DNA of 64,000 bases from Suillus spraguei (lineage: Eukaryota; Basidiomycota; Agaricomycetes; Boletales; Suillaceae): assembly GCA_016800925.1 (NCBI GenBank), contig JABCPU010000182.1:62001-126000 (forward strand), written 5' to 3'. A program made the position numbers and the translations under genes. The notes under the pieces were generated by a model. It was given only the letters and a program-made list of their open reading frames with translations, was not told the origin of the DNA and did no database searches. This document shows, piece after piece, positions 23,424-34,934 of the stretch (position 1 is the stretch's first letter; every line of letters begins with the position of its first letter).

Positions 23424-23639
23424 ACCTGGCAAGCGCTACAAGGCTATGTATAAGACAATGTATAGTAATTATTGCTAAAATACCACCAGAAGAGCATCAG
23501 TGCATTGTCTTGTGAGCTGTGATCAATTACCATAATCTTGTCATCAACAGATTTCAGTAGAAGACCTCAGTCAACATGCTGCAAAATCATAAAATTAACC
23601 TTCCAACACTTCATCCAATCCATCAATCAGCACTCATTC

Positions 23640-24375
23640 CATGGTGTCCTTTTTGTGTTACAGCAGGGCAAATGCTGCATCAATCTCATCAAGTGATATT
23701 GATTCAGGACCTGCAAGATCATCATTGACATTCTGAGTCTGAGGTGCAAGTGAGGGTGCCCACACAAAATTGACTTCTAGATCAGCAGCTCCATCAACAT
23801 TAATGCCTGGCTGGGCACCAGTATGCATGTGTGCATGATGTCAATGAGTTGACTTTCCATTAGCCATGGCCTTCTGCTGAGTATGGTAATGAAGATTTTC
23901 TCTCGAATCTTCGCCAGTGCTTCAAATGTGTCTACTAAGGAATTGCAATGTTTCAAAGACTGAGTGCTACCCATGTCTGAGAAGAGGTGTTAGACATCAG
24001 CGGCATGAGGAACATAGCAATGGCGAGTGCTGTTTTAACCATGAACTCAAATGGTCATCCTTTTTTTGTCACGACCTTAGATGTGAAGGGCATTTGGACA
24101 GTGTTTGCAAGACCAGTAGTAGCATCCAGATTTGTTATCAACCTTCTCACTACGATTGAAATTGTCAGATATAAATGATGAGACATGGGCAGGCCATCAG
24201 AGAACTGGTGAGAAGAAGATATCATCATATATCATATTATGTGGTAATATATAGGAATGGTTGGAATATAAAGCAATATATGACTATGTAAATGCACCGC
24301 AATCAGCATAATTGCCAGCAAGAACTCACCGGTTTACTGATCAGTGCTGTCACATCTGATGATGCCATTTGAAAG
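23640..24375 (-). pseudogene. Decayed coding region, possibly a transposase with a zinc-finger N-terminus
   Basis: Minus-strand fragments in changing frames: a start MASSDVTALISKP (24368) ending at a GTGAG donor; a Cys/His cluster (KVDNKSGCYYWSCKHCPNALH) near 24060-24170 resembling a BED-type finger; and an acidic C-terminal part (INVDGAADLEVNFVWAPS, SLDEIDAAFALL) at 23670-23810. Stops and frame changes separate them. The layout suggests an old hAT-like transposase, but the catalytic region is not recognisable. The hAT element at 24389 sits just upstream. Confidence 0.3.
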
Positions 24376-24380
24376 GGATT

Positions 24381-24388
24381 GTACCCTG
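24381..24388. repeat. 8-bp target duplication, left (hAT)
   Basis: GTACCCTG; an identical copy lies at 25738-25745. Confidence 0.95.
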
Positions 24389-25737
24389 TAGTGCTGCCGC
24401 GGTCTGGGCCGAACCACGGTTTGAACCTGACCAATGGTCTGGTTCTACGACAGTCCAGTCCACTGCGACACCATTGAACGCGACCGAACCAAAGTATGGT
24501 TCTCGGTTTACTTTGTCTAGGTTAGTTCTCCGTCGGTTCCTGGACCTTTCTGAACGGTTCCGAACTGATGTCAGTATTCTTTTCCAAGAAGTCCGTTCCT
24601 CGGGCTGAAGATTTAGTGCAACATTCACCTCGGATGCGAAGACATGTTCTACTGTTCGCTTTACTTCCTGAGGCTAAATACAGCGACTTTCGATTGCAAC
24701 TACTAGATAGATAATATTCCCACTGCTGTTCTATGATGGCCGAATCTAACTCATCTGTATGTTGTGCAGATGGGAGTCTCAAGGATGCATCCGAGATTGC
24801 ATTCTACCATGATGCTGATGATGATATCCCACTACCTCCGTCTGGTACACAGCCAGCCTTATCCAATGCATTCTTGGACTCCACAGAAGGTCACGGCTGG
24901 AAGAGCCTCCCTCGAGGCTGTGGTAAGTAGTATAGTATCATCGTAACTTATTGATGTGGCTGACACAGTATATACTAGTTTGATGACTATTATCAACCTC
25001 CGGCATCACAAGGCCAATGTCTCACTCCAAATCCAGTTGTTGCTTCAAAAACTCGAGAGATTCGCTATGGAGATGCCTGGATGCGCGAGGCAATTGTGGC
25101 TCGTCAGAACGCCAATGCTAATCATGTACGCGACCCTCATGATGAACTAACTTCATATCTGTCATCATCATTGGAAGAAGTTCTAGACATTGTTGCATGG
25201 TGGGGGGTACGTCTTTCGTTCAGTCATTCCAACAGTATTTCTAATTGTTAGCTAGATTCATTCATTGCAGTATCCGACACTTGCTCGGATTGCGCGTGAT
25301 TATCTTCCAATTCAAGGGAGTGCGGTTCCATCTGAGCAAGCATTCTCTAGCGGCGGCATCACATCTACCATCCGTCGCAACTCACTCGCACCATCCACCT
25401 TTTCAGCATTACAACTCCTCAAGGCAGCTTACAAGTATGGTCACATTGCAGCAGTTTCAGAGGCATCAAGGAAGTCAGCTGCGATGGCTAAACTGTCAGA
25501 GATCCTTGCAGATGTGTAGAATTTCACTGTCTTATTTTTGAAAATATGATCTATCATTTGGTCCGGTTCACGTTCGAGCATCAAGAGAACCGTACATGAC
25601 CATTCTGAACCGTTCTCATCAGCAGCAATTGGTCCGGTTCTGTGTTCAACAATATGCCCGGGACCGGATGCAGGTTCGGTTTATGGTTCTTCCCCTCCCT
25701 TCGCTGAACCGGACTAAACCGGACCACGGCAGCACTA
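24389..25737 (+). mobile_element. hAT transposon, internally deleted (1.35 kb)
   Basis: Ends tagtgctgccgcggtctgg and (reversed) tagtgctgccgtggtccgg form ~18-bp imperfect terminal repeats, with extra GAACC-rich subterminal inverted repeats. The 8-bp duplication GTACCCTG on both sides is diagnostic of hAT. It retains only the N- and C-terminal parts of a transposase, so it is non-autonomous. Confidence 0.93.
24733..25519 (+). pseudogene. hAT transposase remnant with C-terminal dimerisation domain
   Basis: The N-terminal part (MMAESNSSVCCADGSLKDAS, ending at a GTAAGT donor ~24923) is followed by a segment with NANANHVRDPHDELTSYLSS and DIVAWWG. An intron (~25208-25269) leads to YPTLARIARDYLPIQGSAVP and SEQAFSSGG, the conserved hAT dimerisation motif, with stop at 25517-25519. 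The RNase-H-like catalytic core that should separate the two halves is missing. The stop and the hATC frame are intact, so a short spliced protein could still be made. Confidence 0.75.
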
Positions 25738-25745
25738 GTACCCTG
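25738..25745. repeat. 8-bp target duplication, right (hAT)
   Basis: GTACCCTG, identical to 24381-24388. Confidence 0.95.
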
Positions 25746-25762
25746 AGCCAGGTGTGAGTGCA

Positions 25763-26005
25763 TCAACTAAACATGGAGGAGGGGCAAAGAAAACAGAACA
25801 CCACTGGGCACTGTGTTGATTTGTCACTAGCTGCTCTATTGTTTGTCAAGCCTGTCCCACATAAGTCGCAGTGGATACAGTAGCATTTTGCATGGCCAAA
25901 TACACATGAGTCCTCATTGAAGTTGATGACACATTCAGGTTTGCTGATAGTCGTGCTCAAGTTGCTCAAGTTGCTGATGTCACTTGCATTTCGTGAATGA
26001 GACAT
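25763..26005 (-). CDS. Short Cys-rich hypothetical ORF (80 aa)
   Basis: Begins MSHSRNASDISNLSNLSTT and includes CVFGHAKCYCIHCDLCG, a possible metal-binding cluster. No family is recognised. It may be the 5' part of the decayed gene at 23640-24375 separated from it by the hAT insertion, or chance. The surrounding 26006-26471 has no gene. Confidence 0.25.
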   Translation of the reverse strand: MSHSRNASDISNLSNLSTTISKPECVINFNEDSCVFGHAKCYCIHCDLCGTGLTNNRAASDKSTQCPVVFCFLCPSSMFS

Positions 26006-26471
26006 GTTAGAGAAATAATATTGGTAGTAAGATGTTGTTATATGCAGTACAAGTCTGAAAAGGACGAGTCTCCATTCTCAAGAACACCATCTGAGCTGTT
26101 GAACTCATGCCCTGTAAGATTTTCGGGCCTCCGTTGGCGATGCAGGCGGATTTGAGCTCATTTTTTCTTTACCTGCAACACAAACACAATTAGATTTTGT
26201 ACTTGCACTTGCCTTTGCGTTCGTTGTGGCATCTTGAGTAGTCCGTGTCGCTGGTGTGTCTGAAACACAATTTATATAATAATTGCAAGTATATTCACAA
26301 GATAGTACTTAGCATACATAGAAAAGTTCAACGAGAATCGCATTGAAAATCCGTTCTCGCAGCTGACAGCTGCACAGTGGGGTGTTCAAAGTAAGCAGCG
26401 ATTTTCACATGATTATCGAATTTCGAATCGTTTCATAATCGCGCTCCATAATCGTTACCACCAATAATTTG
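26006..26471. other. Unassigned intergenic DNA
   Basis: AT-rich, with an imperfect palindromic stretch around 26410-26455 (cgattttcacatgattatcg); no coding signal. Confidence 0.35.
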
Positions 26472-27097
26472 AATCATCATTGGGAGCACTAGGCTAGACG
26501 GTCTTGTGGATTTCACATCGTTACCTTACTAGAGGCCCCTATAAACCGTGCTTTCATACGACTGAGAGATATACACCAGGGATGAGGAGCACCCGAGAGA
26601 AACTCTAGTGGATATCGCAGGAAGACATCCAAGACTTGCTTGTCACAACATCAGTCCTCGATATTGTAGCCGTGGGAAGTATAGTATTGTGCAATTCTGC
26701 TCTCGCCAAATCTCATAGAGTGTCGTGCAAATTTACCGGTCAGGAGTCTCTAATTCCCATATTTCCGACATTCCCACTGCTCTGTCACTTTGCCACCTCC
26801 GATTCTTTTCAGACCCTGTGCAGAATCAAATTCTCGTTTCCGCACTGAATATCATCCGTTCTCTGATGGGCTGACACATAGTTGGTCCAAATTAAGTCAG
26901 TCAGTGCTGACTGGTTAACGCTGACGCCTGACAACACCGAGATTCAGGAACTGAACATGCCAGGATCAAAAGCAAACCATCTCTTATCGAATCCTTTCAC
27001 TCGCGATGACTCACATCGCAACTATCCCGTAATCACTTTTTCAAGGAAGACTGACGTGGCTAAGGTGTTCAACATTGCCATCGCGTGAGCTGTCACA

Positions 27098-27104
27098 TAT
27101 ATAA
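27098..27104 (+). promoter_or_regulatory. TATA box of aspartic protease copy 2
   Basis: TATATAA, 36 bases before the ATG as in copy 1. Confidence 0.55.
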
Positions 27105-27133
27105 TCGAGTATGATATGACTTTCCAGTAAGTC

Positions 27134-28620
27134 ATGTTCTCCATTGTATTCTTGTTGGCACTCCTGGCTTTCTCAGTCACGGGATCGCCCGTTGAAGTTC
27201 CCAATTCCCCCATCACCCTCCCCATGACCAGGAAGCTAGCATTCTCCAATGTTACCGAGCTCTTGCGGCACGATGAAGCCCGCTTGGCGGCCTTTGGAGA
27301 ACACAGCACGCATGGCCGACGTGATGCTGATGATCGTCCTCATCCTACTGTTCCTTTGTCGCCCGCCGATTTGGGAAACACATTTTCGGGCTACACCGTG
27401 AAGGCTGCCATTGGCAGTCCCGCCGTAATCTGTAAGTTCAACACTGAGACAACATGCGGCTTCTAACATATCATTGAAGATGAATTGATTGTCGACAGCG
27501 CCAGCGCGATCACATGGGTTGGCGCCGGGACTCCGTACGTCGGCTTCGGCGGCGCCGATACTGAAGAACCTGTGGCGGTCAATTACCGTTATGGCTCCTT
27601 CGAAGGTACAACAATATCATATCTTGAAAACACCTACAATTAGTATCTATAGGAACTATATGGAAAGATAACATAATTTTAACTGAGAAGTTAACCATCA
27701 CCGGGATGGACATCGGTGTTGCTTCTACTTCGCGGGGCGTCGTCGCTGACGGTGTCCTTGGCATCGGGCCTACATCGTCAGGCCCCCGCGCCCTAACAGG
27801 ACGAACGATCCCGACTATCACTGACTGCCTGGTTCGGCAAGGCACCATTGAGCGGCCCGTTGTTAGTATATTTTTCCAGCCCATCACTGCAAATGAAGTC
27901 AAGCATGGAGAACTTACCTTTGGTGGAACCCGCCCTAGCGTATACAACTACAACCTCAAATACATGTGAGGCGCCTCAGCTTCTGGATCAATCCAGACTG
28001 ATAGTAATTGTTTTATTTCAGTGGTATCACCTCCACCCCCCCCTCATCGCATTATTGGGGTATCAATCAGAGTATCGCCTACGGTGCTACAATTATCTTG
28101 GACAACAGCGCTGGTATCCTGGATTGTGGTACCACCTTTCTTTACCTTGCCTCAGGTGTGTATTTAGAGTGCAGCGAGTGATAATGGTCTCATCAGCGTT
28201 CGATAGATGTCTATGAGAACTACAAGGATTTAACCGGCGGTATTGTGAATCCGGCGAATGGTCTTCTCCAGATTTCCCCTGAACAGTTCGGACGACTACA
28301 TGTCTTGGAGTTCTATATCCACCGTGTACGTCAATTCTGTCGGCCCTCACATCCCTTGTTAACCATTTGCACAGAGTATCTACACACTCATCCCTGATGC
28401 GCAAATCTGGCCTCGTTCTCTCAATGAGAGGATTGGGGGCGGTGCCGATGATATATATCTCGTCGTTAAAGCCCTTACAACACCCACTGGCGCAGGGCTT
28501 GACTTTATTAATGGCTACGTATTCTTCCAGCGCTTTTACATTGTGTTCGATAACGACAAGCGCCGAGTCGGTTTTGGCCGAACCATATTCACTTCTGTCA
28601 TCAGCAATGAAATTGCCTAA
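27134..28620 (+). CDS. Secreted pepsin-family (A01) aspartic protease with altered active-site motifs, copy 2
   Basis: Exons 27134-27431, 27480-27605, 27653-27965, 28022-28155, 28207-28325, 28375-28620. The first five have exactly the lengths of copy 1; the last is 21 nt shorter because a TAA ends the protein at ...SNEIA (411 aa). Same signal peptide. Motifs are VDSASAITWVGA and ILDCGTTFLYLAS: both catalytic Asp present, with the same departures from DTG as copy 1. There are numerous amino-acid differences between copies (AGTPYVGFGGADTEEP against ARTRYVGLGGVDTKDP) but no frame damage, suggesting both have been kept as coding genes since duplication. Confidence 0.88.
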
Positions 28621-28725
28621 GTATACGAAGCACGGATTTGAAAGTTATACGGACTCTTCTAAAATAGGCTATGGAGGTTACTTGAGTTTCTGTATACTAC
28701 AATTAGAATATAGCAATACAAGTGA

Positions 28726-29249
28726 GCGCGGCTCGTCTTGTAGAGGTGAATTTAGGATATTTCTTTTGTGCATTAATACGCAGTATATTTATCATTGTCG
28801 TCTATCCTGTCCTGCATCCGAGTCTGCGTGCATGGTACGTTGCAGATATCAAAGAGTTGGAGTCATTGGAACAAAGCATAGAGTAGGTCAAGAGATTAGC
28901 GTCAACGTCCGACTGCTCTCGAGTCGCTGCAAGCCAGGTGCAAGTTTCGTCGAGGTGCAAATCTGATGCTTCAGCGAAGAGGTCTTCGACTGGTGTCATG
29001 AGCACTCGCATGATTATTCTCGCGCGGCCGACAAGTGGAGATGGGGGCCTAGCAACAGTACCAAGCCCTTCAAACATGTTTTGCCAACAAAAGCGGAGGC
29101 TGGCCTGAGAAACAATGAGCACTTCACAGATATCTTCGACCTACCAACCATGATCCCAGAGTGTGAGTGCACATTCTTTCAGATCATTGCTTATTTGCCG
29201 GTTGACCATGCCATGTTGGACGGAACGATTAATCCGATACGTACAGCCA
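28726..29249. other. No recognised gene; one short minus-strand ORF
   Basis: A minus-strand frame at 28802-29122 (106 aa; internal MFEGLGTVARPPSPLVGRAR) is open but matches nothing I know. It lies between the duplication edge and the fold-back element. Confidence 0.25.
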
Positions 29250-29890
29250 TCACTTGTCCCGCACAGGTCCCTGTCGTTGTAATGCATTATTTGCTGTACT
29301 TGTAGCACACCTTTGATGCATTCTTGCTACAATTATAGCACTCTCCCCTCCCCTGCCAATGCTGCCTGCTAATGTGTGGTGAATCACTTGTGCATCACCC
29401 AATGCATCTTTTGATGCATCCCACCACCGTACTTTTTGACTGTGGGAAATTTGCACTACATCCAAAACATAGCCATTTCTGGTTATCTCCTTGATCTCAA
29501 CATTTCCCACACTCCTCCCAGCACATTCCTGCCCATTACTACACCATATCTACCTATCTACTGTAGAGAAGTATCAGTTTATGTTATTTACATACAATAG
29601 GTCATAATAGAACGCTTTTGGCTTGTTTTTGTCCCAATACAAGCTCCAGATACCTGTACATTTAATACAGGAAAACATATCAAAAACACATCCGGATTTT
29701 TGCCCCTTCAATGATAGAATGTCTTAGCACACTAGATGTATGTTTCTGAGTATATATGAGTCGATTTTACCGCTTGTTTGGCCCTCCAAAGGTCCCTGCA
29801 GCACCAGATGTAGTATGCACACAAAAAATAACAAACAGCTTCGCTTTTTTTCAGTTTTAATTATATATACTTGCAAATATGATCCTCGAC
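29250..29890 (+). repeat. Left arm of the fold-back element
   Basis: The inverted partner is 31210-31850. Divergence is greater toward the outer end (29250-29430) than the inner end (29450-29890). Confidence 0.82.
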
Positions 29891-31209
29891 ATCCTTTCAA
29901 TATTATATACGAGATATGAGCAGCAGCATGTGATCATAGGTCCAGTCCCTGGGGTGCTGTATTGCTATGCTCCCCTGATGGTTCATCTCCTGGGAATTTT
30001 TTTTCTGGGGTTCCGACCTTCCAGAAATGTAGTGAATGTATTTCTATGTTTATATACAGTATATATATGTCATAAATATATGCTAACAGTAGCACGATTC
30101 TCCTTTATAAACCAATACTTCCTCCTGCTTGCATGGGTGTATATTTTCGCAATTTTGGTGGTTATACTCATTCATCACTGGAAGAATTACCTAGCAGGCT
30201 CATATATATTATATAGGGTGTATACAAAGGCTAACTATGGCCAGGATCAGTGAGAAACATGGCGGATTATTGATATCATCTACATGCTAGATATATCGAG
30301 TGATAAAATATTTTACATGCCATCAGGGGAATATTTTATGATCGGACTGTTGTAGTACGTCTTAAATTCAGTAGGAAGTATTGACCCTGTGTTATAGGAC
30401 AATCTACCTAGAATTGAGAGCAGGGCAAGCATATAGATAAGAATTGGATTGTGGGAAACCTAAAAAGGCAAAACATCGAAAATCAACACTTGGTGCACAT
30501 ACAGTTAAGGCCTCCAAACAACTTACATTTACACAACAACCCTTCCACACCACCTCTATCTTGTAATAACCTCTATCTTGTAATAATAGGCTAACAAGGG
30601 CGGGAGAATGGGTCTATAGGAACAAGGTACAATCTCAGTCTCTCTCGAAGAACTCTATTAACATGTGTAATACCTATAAGGACAAGGTATGCTATTGCTT
30701 TTGTCAGTTAATGCTGACGGTACAAGAATCTATAGACTCACATCTCAGTCTCTCTCGAAGAACTGAGATGTTTCTATGCTATGGTGCTGGACTTTATAGT
30801 AAGTGAAACAGACATGAAAATTTAGACATAACTCATTGACATATATTGCAGATGCTGGGCCGACGTCAGTGTGCTGCACACCTCTGGGCTATTATGGCTT
30901 GCGCTCAAAAACATGTTCCTCAGGTTCTTCCCCTCATGCCTTGCTTCTCGGATTCTTCAGCTATTCCCTTCTCTTCTCTTGCTGGTGCGTCGGACTTCAA
31001 CACTCTATTCATAGAATAAAGTGCATGAGAGGTTCTTTAGGTACTATACTATATAATTTACTGACTTTTAAGAAAATCCTTACCCTGTATGTGCATCAAT
31101 TATGACATTTGTAGAGTATTTCTTGTGTAAAAATAATATTTCACTTGCCTATTCATCAATTGTGAGTGAGCGGTCCTGTGCTCCTAGTATATCGTGTATA
31201 CTATTAAAA

Positions 31210-31850
31210 GGTTGTTGTGGATCATATTTGCAAGTCTATATAATTAAAACTGGAAAAAAAGCGAAGCTGTTTGTTATTTTTTGTGTGCATACTACATCTG
31301 GTGCTGCAGGGACCTTTGGAGGGCCAAACAAGCGGTAAAATCGACTCATATATACTCAGAAACATACATCTAGTGTGCTAAGACATTCTATCATTGAAGG
31401 GGCAAAAATCCGGATGTGTTTTTGATATGTTTTCCTGTATTAAATGTACAGGTATCTGGAGCTTGTATTGGGACAAAAACAAGCCAAAAAGTGTTCTATT
31501 ATGACCTATTGTATGTAAATAACATAAACTGATACTTCTCTACAGTAGATAGGTGAAAATGGTATAGTAGTGGGCAGGAATGTGCTGGGAGGAGTGTGGG
31601 AAATGTTGAGATCAAGGAGATAACCAGAAATGGCTATGTTTTGGGTGTAGTGTAAATTTCCCACAGTCTCAAAAATGCGGTGCATCAAATGCATGACCAA
31701 TGGCATCACATATGCATCACCCTATATTGCTGCTGATGCATCAGTATTGGCAGGCCTACAATTGTAGCATAAATTCATCACTACTAACACTGCAATCACA
31801 GCAATTTTTTGCATTACTACAACAAGGACGCCTGTGTCCCGGAGGATTAA
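31210..31850 (-). repeat. Right arm of the fold-back element
   Basis: The inverted partner is 29250-29890. Confidence 0.82.
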
Positions 31851-32619
31851 CCTCCAGGACTTCTCTTCTTTATTTACATATCTCATTGCTTCTTGCACCT
31901 TCGACACCACATGTAGTCACCACCAGTGTCACTAACACTGGTGGCTTCCTCCATCTCGCAGTTTCCTTGACACTTGGTACTTAACATTTGCCTGTATGAA
32001 GTCCTACCTCAGCGTTGTTCTTCACACTCGCTGAGGTACGTATACGACTGTTACTCATACTCAATTCTTGCTGACTTGTAGTCTAGACTTTGTCTAGGTA
32101 GCTATAGTATACAGTGTTGTTCTTCACACTCGCTGAGACTTTGTCTAGCCTTGTATAGGTCATGACGAGAAGAAGGCGAAGCGTCATTTTGGCAATGAGC
32201 ATCAAGTCAAACGGTGTCCGAAATGGATTTCCTTTTTGGTCACACACTAACATACATCAGGTAAACGACCCAAAAACGATAAGGTAGAAGTCATGAATAA
32301 CTGACAAACACCACGTGATAAAACATTACAAAATTGTGACAAATAGAAAATAGCGATTAACTTACTGTAAAGCTCATGGTTAGAAAAATAGAAAGATGGC
32401 ATTGACAAGAGTTGTTCTATGCACAAACTCATCTTTTCAGAACTGCAAGAAATGAACCAGCAAGTGTGATAATCAATGTTTCTTAAAGTGTGCCGCCAGC
32501 AGAGTGTAAAGCTGAAAGTCTGACATAGTGTGCCACAAAGCCATGGCAGTGCCAACTTGCAAATTCAGAGTGCAGCATGGGCAACAACAAGATCTGGCGA
32601 AAACACAGATGCACCAAGG
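31851..32619. other. Unassigned DNA with a 22-bp direct repeat
   Basis: The 22-base word gttgttcttcacactcgctg plus ag occurs at 32014-32035 and 32116-32137, with further short repeats (actttgtctag) around it. No gene is recognised. Confidence 0.4.
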
Positions 32620-32903
32620 CTTAGGGCTGAGTGTAAAGATTTCAAGTGTCCAGATGAACAGACAATTTGCTGTTGCTGGCAGTTGATGTACTCCCAAGCA
32701 GATTTTGCATTGGTTGGATCATTCCTTGAGGCCTCATGTGGAGCACAAGGCATTGATATAATCTTCCTTCCAAAGTTCCACTGTGAACTAAATTTTATTG
32801 AACAATGTTGGGGGTATGCAAAGAGAATTTATCAGATGAAGGATCCATGCATCAATCTGAATCTGCTCTCAAACAAAATGTGATTCACTCATTGGATGCA
32901 GTG

Positions 32904-34048
32904 TGTTAAGACTGTACTCAAAGGGTAGAAGATCCAAAGGGCTTTGGCCTCAGTTCATACACTGTGCCCCTTTCCTGAGTATTGCCCCTTATTTCAGAGG
33001 GAAGGTATATGTCCAAAGATCCGAAGGTGGATGCGTGATGGATCCAGTGTAACGAACATATTGGCACTGGGCTTAAAACCCCACCTTTTGACACTTGTCT
33101 CATGTCTACAGGAGTTACCACTTGTCCATGGCCGTCTTACCCCTTTAAGCATTACCGGCGGCATCCCACGTTTACTGCACACCATACCAACTACCGCACC
33201 ACGTTCCATGTACCGATGTCCTCCCATGTCCTTGCCACGTCCACATAGCTCCATTTGGTGCATCATTTGTTTTATGTTTGTTATCACTGATTCCATGGCA
33301 AGCCTTATTACATGTTGCCTTGTGCCGCAGCACCTCGTGCTATGTTTACTTATGGCGGTTACTACACTCCAGCACTACTGATCTTGCCTAGAGTATTCCG
33401 AGTACCTACAATTTAGGATATAAGCACTGCATACCCTGCACGATACAGTACTTATTTTACACCATTGCACGTACTATAGGTCAGGATTATTGTCTAGCTC
33501 TGGATCTACCCAGTAGTAGACGTAGTCTTTAAAGTTCCTTATCGCTCATTAATCAATCACGCTCGTTCTCCGTTACCGCTGGCATACCACTGGACTTTTG
33601 ACTGTTATTTTAACTGAACTTCTCACACACTGCTGCTTTACTGCTGAAAGTACTGTGGCTTTCTTTACTGAGCAGAATCTAAGATGATATTCGAACTAAG
33701 GTTCTACAGAGATTTACAAGTGGTTTATATACTGTAAGTCACTGGCACAGATAATCAATGAGTCTGGGACTGAGGGCTATGCACAATGTATAATGGAAGT
33801 CTATTAGTAACTGCACAGTGGATCAATAAGCACAAGTTGGAAATGAGACATAGGTAACAGATCAATAAGCAGGATGGAAATATACATAGCCAAAATACTG
33901 GAGACAGGAGGATTGCCAAAAGGAGGTAGACACAGATGTCCACAAGGGAGTTAGAGTGCGAGAAGTAGGAACTTTCAGATGGGTGATCCGGACAGGATCT
34001 GTGGACCGGACAGAAGCAGGATGATCAGATCTGATCAGGTATATGACA
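32904..34048 (-). mobile_element. Solo LTR2b, interrupted by LTR3a
   Basis: In minus orientation it starts TGTCATATACCTGATC (34048) and ends at 32904 (plus-strand tgttaagactg). It is flanked by CAGTG on both sides (32899-32903 and 34049-34053), a 5-bp target duplication inside the DDE transposase. It is related to 46726-47495. Confidence 0.88.
33048..33672 (+). repeat. LTR3a inside LTR2b, 3'-truncated
   Basis: Starts TGTAACGAACATATTGGCAC; ends about 33672, after which LTR2b resumes at gcagaatctaagat (compare 47091). Part of LTR2b is missing across the junction, so the truncation involved a deletion. Confidence 0.78.
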
Positions 34049-34196
34049 CAGTGCCTTTGTCATCCATGTGGTATCAGATCTGATGACATCAGCTGACTGG
34101 TAAATCTCAGCTTTGCAACTTGTTCTGCATGATTCATTGATGCTTAAAATGGTATGAGAGCTGCATGGGCTATCAAAAAGTACAGAGGGTAGTAAT

Positions 34197-34934
34197 GGGG
34201 TGGCTTGGCTATGGCTGGTTTGGCTTTGGCTTCTATTGGCTATGTGGCAGTTCAGTTAGCAGTAGGTGGGCTCACTTGATTTTTCAGCCTGGTTCACCTC
34301 ATGTCACAGCCCACAAACAAATTAATGCAAGGGCAGAGACTAGGACTCAAACTAGAAGTTATCACAAGAGAAGGAAGAGCAAGGACGTCTTGAATTGCTA
34401 CTATGTAGATACAAGAGATTTGGACTAAAGAACTACTACAGCGAAACTAGCTAACTATATACACATATTGAAACTGAGATACAAACTGAGTCTGAAACTA
34501 CTAGCCAATCATAAAATAGAGATGAGAATTGTATGATATGACAGTTGTGACATAGTGATGATATCATAATGACATCATAGTTCTAGAAGATTTTAAGATC
34601 ACATGATACTATCTTATCTTATCTTATCTTATCATATCTGACAGCATCATAGAAGATCTCTTTATCTTCATCAGGAAGTTCAGTTATAGAAGCAGATATA
34701 GGGATTTTGGTAGAAATAGGGTTTGTCTTAGTGCTGGGTTTAGATGCTTTAGGGAAATTTAAGAAAGAATGGTGATTTGTGTTTGGAATTTGTGACATCT
34801 CAGCTAGCTGCATGCACCAGCTTCAAGCCCATTATGTGCGACAGGCAGCTTGAGCTGGTTGAACCAGGCTCCAACCAACTTGACACCTGCATGCATGCAA
34901 CCTCTTCTGTTGTTTCTGTCTAATAACTCTTCAA
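34197..34934. other. Intergenic DNA with an ATCTT microsatellite
   Basis: 34611-34633 is (ATCTT)n, about 4.5 units. A Gly/Trp-rich frame at 34165-34428 is low-complexity (GGCTNTGG repeats) and is not supported as a gene. Confidence 0.4.

Larger units (their letters stand above)
26472..28725 (+). repeat. Segmental duplication, copy 2 (longest copy)
   Basis: 26472-26690 matches 22767-23003; ~26715-28725 matches 11495-13507. This copy joins both parts without interruption and is the best guide to the ancestral order. Confidence 0.9.
29250..31850. mobile_element. Fold-back type element with ~600-bp terminal inverted repeats
   Basis: 29250-29890 pairs inverted with 31210-31850 over nearly the whole length; blocks such as ctgtgggaaatttgcactac and gccctccaaaggtccctgca are near-identical. 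The outer ends read gtcccgcacaggtccctgtc and (reversed) cgggacacaggcgtccttg; exact ends and target duplication are unresolved. The central ~1.3 kb is AT-rich and encodes no transposase that I can recognise. It includes a tandem duplication of cctctatcttgtaataa (30554-30588) and a small palindrome around agtctctctcgaagaactgag (30747-30768). Probably non-autonomous. Confidence 0.8.
32620..34196 (+). pseudogene. DDE-superfamily endonuclease transposase, 3' part, split by LTR2b
   Basis: The C-terminal half of a fungal DDE endonuclease: DFALVGSFLEASCGAQGID, IIFLPKFHCELNFIEQCWG (final catalytic Glu in IEQCW), YAKRIY. After a frame change the frame VIHSLDA is interrupted by LTR2b (32904-34048). Removing the LTR and one CAGTG copy gives LDAVPLSSMW and later AAWAIKKYRG, the conserved end of this family. 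Frame changes and several TGA/TAA stops show long decay. The first catalytic residues are not recognisable upstream. Confidence 0.7.

Noticed and set aside
29879..30253. 124-codon hydrophobic ORF in the fold-back element
   Set aside because: AT-rich composition alone explains the hydrophobic residues; it starts inside the repeat arm and no family is recognised.
34165..34428. 87-codon Gly/Trp/Phe-rich ORF
   Set aside because: Low-complexity ggctttgg-type repeats at the decayed end of the DDE transposase; no conserved pattern.
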